Origin: Firmicutes bacterium UBA994
Lineage (GTDB): Bacteria; Bacillota; UBA994
Direction of reading: 5' to 3'
Assembly (NCBI GenBank): GCA_002292025.1
Contig: DBBC01000079.1
Location: 1-6,457 of the forward strand
DNA length: 6,457 nucleotides
Shown: positions 5,205 to 6,457 of the stretch, in pieces
Numbering within the stretch: position 1 is the stretch's first letter
How the letters are laid out: every line of letters begins with the position of its first letter
The notes under the pieces: model-generated
What the model was told of the DNA's origin: nothing
The model's input: only the letters and a program-made list of their open reading frames with translations
The model's database searches: none
Position numbers and translations under genes: made by a program

Positions 5205-6457
5205 ATGCAAGAAGCAATCAAAGTTACAATAGACGGCCGTGCGGTACAGGTGCCGGAGGGCAGCACAGTACTGCGAGCCGCGCGTGCCGCCGGAGTCGAT
5301 ATCCCCACGCTTTGTTTTATGGAAGGCATCAATGAGATTGGCGCCTGCCGCGTGTGCTTGGTAGAAATCGAAGGTAGGCGCGGACTGCAGGCGGCCTGTG
5401 TTCTGCCGGCTACAGAGGGGATGGCGATACGCACTAACACCCCGGCTGTGCGCAAGGCGCGCAAAATGAACGTGGAACTGTTGCTTTCTAATCACCCTAC
5501 TACGTGCCTTACCTGTGCGCGCAACACCAACTGCGAGCTGCAGAAGCTGGCGCACGACCTAGGCGTTAGTACGGTGCCATGGGTGGGAGAAAAGTCCGAC
5601 TGGCCGCTGGACTTAAGTAATCCTTCACTTTTTCGCGATCCCAACAAGTGTATTTTGTGCCGGCGCTGTATGGCAGTGTGCCACGCCGTACAGGGGGTTG
5701 GTGTTCTCTCCACAGTGGCGCGGGGTTTTGCAAGTGTGGTCAGTCCGGACGCCAACAGGCCCTTAGGACAATCTGCCTGTGTTTTCTGTGGACAATGTTC
5801 CGCCGTGTGCCCGACAGGCGCCATCATGGAAGTGGACGCCATTGGGCATGTGTTTAGTGCTATCGGCACAGACAAACATGTGGTAGTGCAGGTAGCTCCG
5901 GCGGTGCGCGTAGCCATAGGCGAAGAATTCGGCTTACCGCGCGGAGCTATCACTACCGGCCAAATGGTGACGGGCTTGCGAATGCTTGGCTTTTCAGCCG
6001 TTTTTGACACTGATTTTGCTGCTGATCTGACCATCCTAGAAGAAGCGCATGAGCTGACGCAAAGAATCAAGCAAGGCGGCGTGTTACCAATGATTACCTC
6101 CTGCAGTCCGGGATGGGTTAAGTTTGCGGAGCATTATTTCCCCGAATTGCTCCCACACCTTTCCAGCTGCAAGTCTCCGCAGCAAATGATGGCGGCGCTG
6201 ATTAAGAGCTATTACGCCGAGCAGGTAGTTAAGCTGCCGGCGGAGCAAATCTTTTCCGTATCGGTGATGCCTTGTACGGCCAAAAAGTATGAGGCAGCCC
6301 GTAGCGAAATGGGGCACGACGGGCGCCAAGATTTAGATGCGGTGCTGACTACGCGCGAACTGGCGCGTATGTTTCGCATGGCAGGGATTGACCTGCCAAA
6401 GCTATCTCCCTCCGACTTTGACGCACCGCTCGGCTTGTCGACAGGCGCGGGGATAAT
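5205..6457 (+). CDS. hydA: HydA, catalytic subunit of the bifurcating [FeFe]-hydrogenase (partial, runs off the window)
   Basis: The first 417 residues are present. The order is: plant-type [2Fe-2S] domain (C37, C48, C51, C65), a His-Cys3 [4Fe-4S] site (H97, C101, C104, C110), a two-cluster ferredoxin domain (C149/C152/C155/C159 and C192/C195/C198/C202), then the H-cluster domain from about 225. H-cluster motif 1 reads TSCSPGW (298-304) rather than TSCCPGW; motif 2 is MPCTAKKYE (355-363). Motif 3 lies beyond the window edge. The SSCKSPQQMM segment at 320-329 and the DLDAVLTTRELARMF segment are standard. The enzyme reduces protons or oxidises H2 in the cytoplasm, exchanging electrons with HydB/HydC and ferredoxin. 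The modular N-terminus matches the trimeric/tetrameric NAD-linked type (often called M3/group A3). The Cys-to-Ser change in motif 1 is discussed as a finding; I recall it in other clostridial HydA proteins. Confidence 0.96.
   Translation, partial: MQEAIKVTIDGRAVQVPEGSTVLRAARAAGVDIPTLCFMEGINEIGACRVCLVEIEGRRGLQAACVLPATEGMAIRTNTPAVRKARKMNVELLLSNHPTTCLTCARNTNCELQKLAHDLGVSTVPWVGEKSDWPLDLSNPSLFRDPNKCILCRRCMAVCHAVQGVGVLSTVARGFASVVSPDANRPLGQSACVFCGQCSAVCPTGAIMEVDAIGHVFSAIGTDKHVVVQVAPAVRVAIGEEFGLPRGAITTGQMVTGLRMLGFSAVFDTDFAADLTILEEAHELTQRIKQGGVLPMITSCSPGWVKFAEHYFPELLPHLSSCKSPQQMMAALIKSYYAEQVVKLPAEQIFSVSVMPCTAKKYEAARSEMGHDGRQDLDAVLTTRELARMFRMAGIDLPKLSPSDFDAPLGLSTGAGI

Noticed and set aside
5135..6070. 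Several minus-strand open frames up to 192 codons opposite hydA
   Set aside because: The + strand codes for HydA with all expected cluster motifs; the minus-strand translations show only low-complexity shadow sequence.

Overview
The window carries most of an NAD-linked, electron-bifurcating-type [FeFe]-hydrogenase locus (HydABC type). All genes are on the + strand. It looks like an anaerobic, fermentative or acetogenic/syntrophic member of the Bacillota (class Clostridia, Peptococcaceae-like). The grounds are strong AGGAGG-type ribosome binding sites, GTG starts, tight head-to-tail gene packing, a moderately high GC content for the group, and the characteristic mix of hydrogenase subunits with GHKL ATPase, DRTGG and PHP genes. 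This placement is an inference from gene content; no taxonomic marker is present.

Layout. 3-110: tail of a probable folC (folylpolyglutamate/dihydrofolate synthase). 199-633: RsbW-like ATP-binding protein. 651-818: an apparent remnant of a hydrogenase-large-subunit-like iron-sulfur protein with most of its body deleted. 838-1194: stand-alone DRTGG-domain protein. 1187-1882: PHP-domain metallophosphoesterase-like protein. 1883-1998: the longest spacer between intact genes inside the cluster apart from the remnant, holding a 9-bp tandem repeat inside an inverted repeat and a good candidate Rex operator. 1999-2487: HydC (NuoE-like). 2490-3032: orphan GHKL ATPase without a phospho-acceptor domain. 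3029-3385: small thioredoxin-fold ferredoxin-like protein with three cysteines. 3397-5190: HydB (NuoF-like, FMN/NADH). 5205 to the window end: HydA, the [FeFe]-hydrogenase catalytic subunit, cut off before its last signature motif.

How the genes work together. HydA carries the H-cluster and a relay of iron-sulfur clusters, HydB carries FMN, the NADH site and further clusters, and HydC adds a [2Fe-2S] cluster. Together they form a soluble cytoplasmic enzyme that in characterised relatives couples H2 with both NAD(H) and ferredoxin. The upstream genes (RsbW-like ATPase, DRTGG, PHP) and the embedded orphan GHKL ATPase recur beside such hydrogenases in Clostridia as I recall, but I know of no established function for them; they look like a signalling or maturation module. 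The most noteworthy points are the decayed hydrogenase-like gene in the middle of that module, the Rex-like site in front of hydC that would tie expression to NADH/NAD+, and a TSCSPGW version of the first H-cluster motif in HydA.
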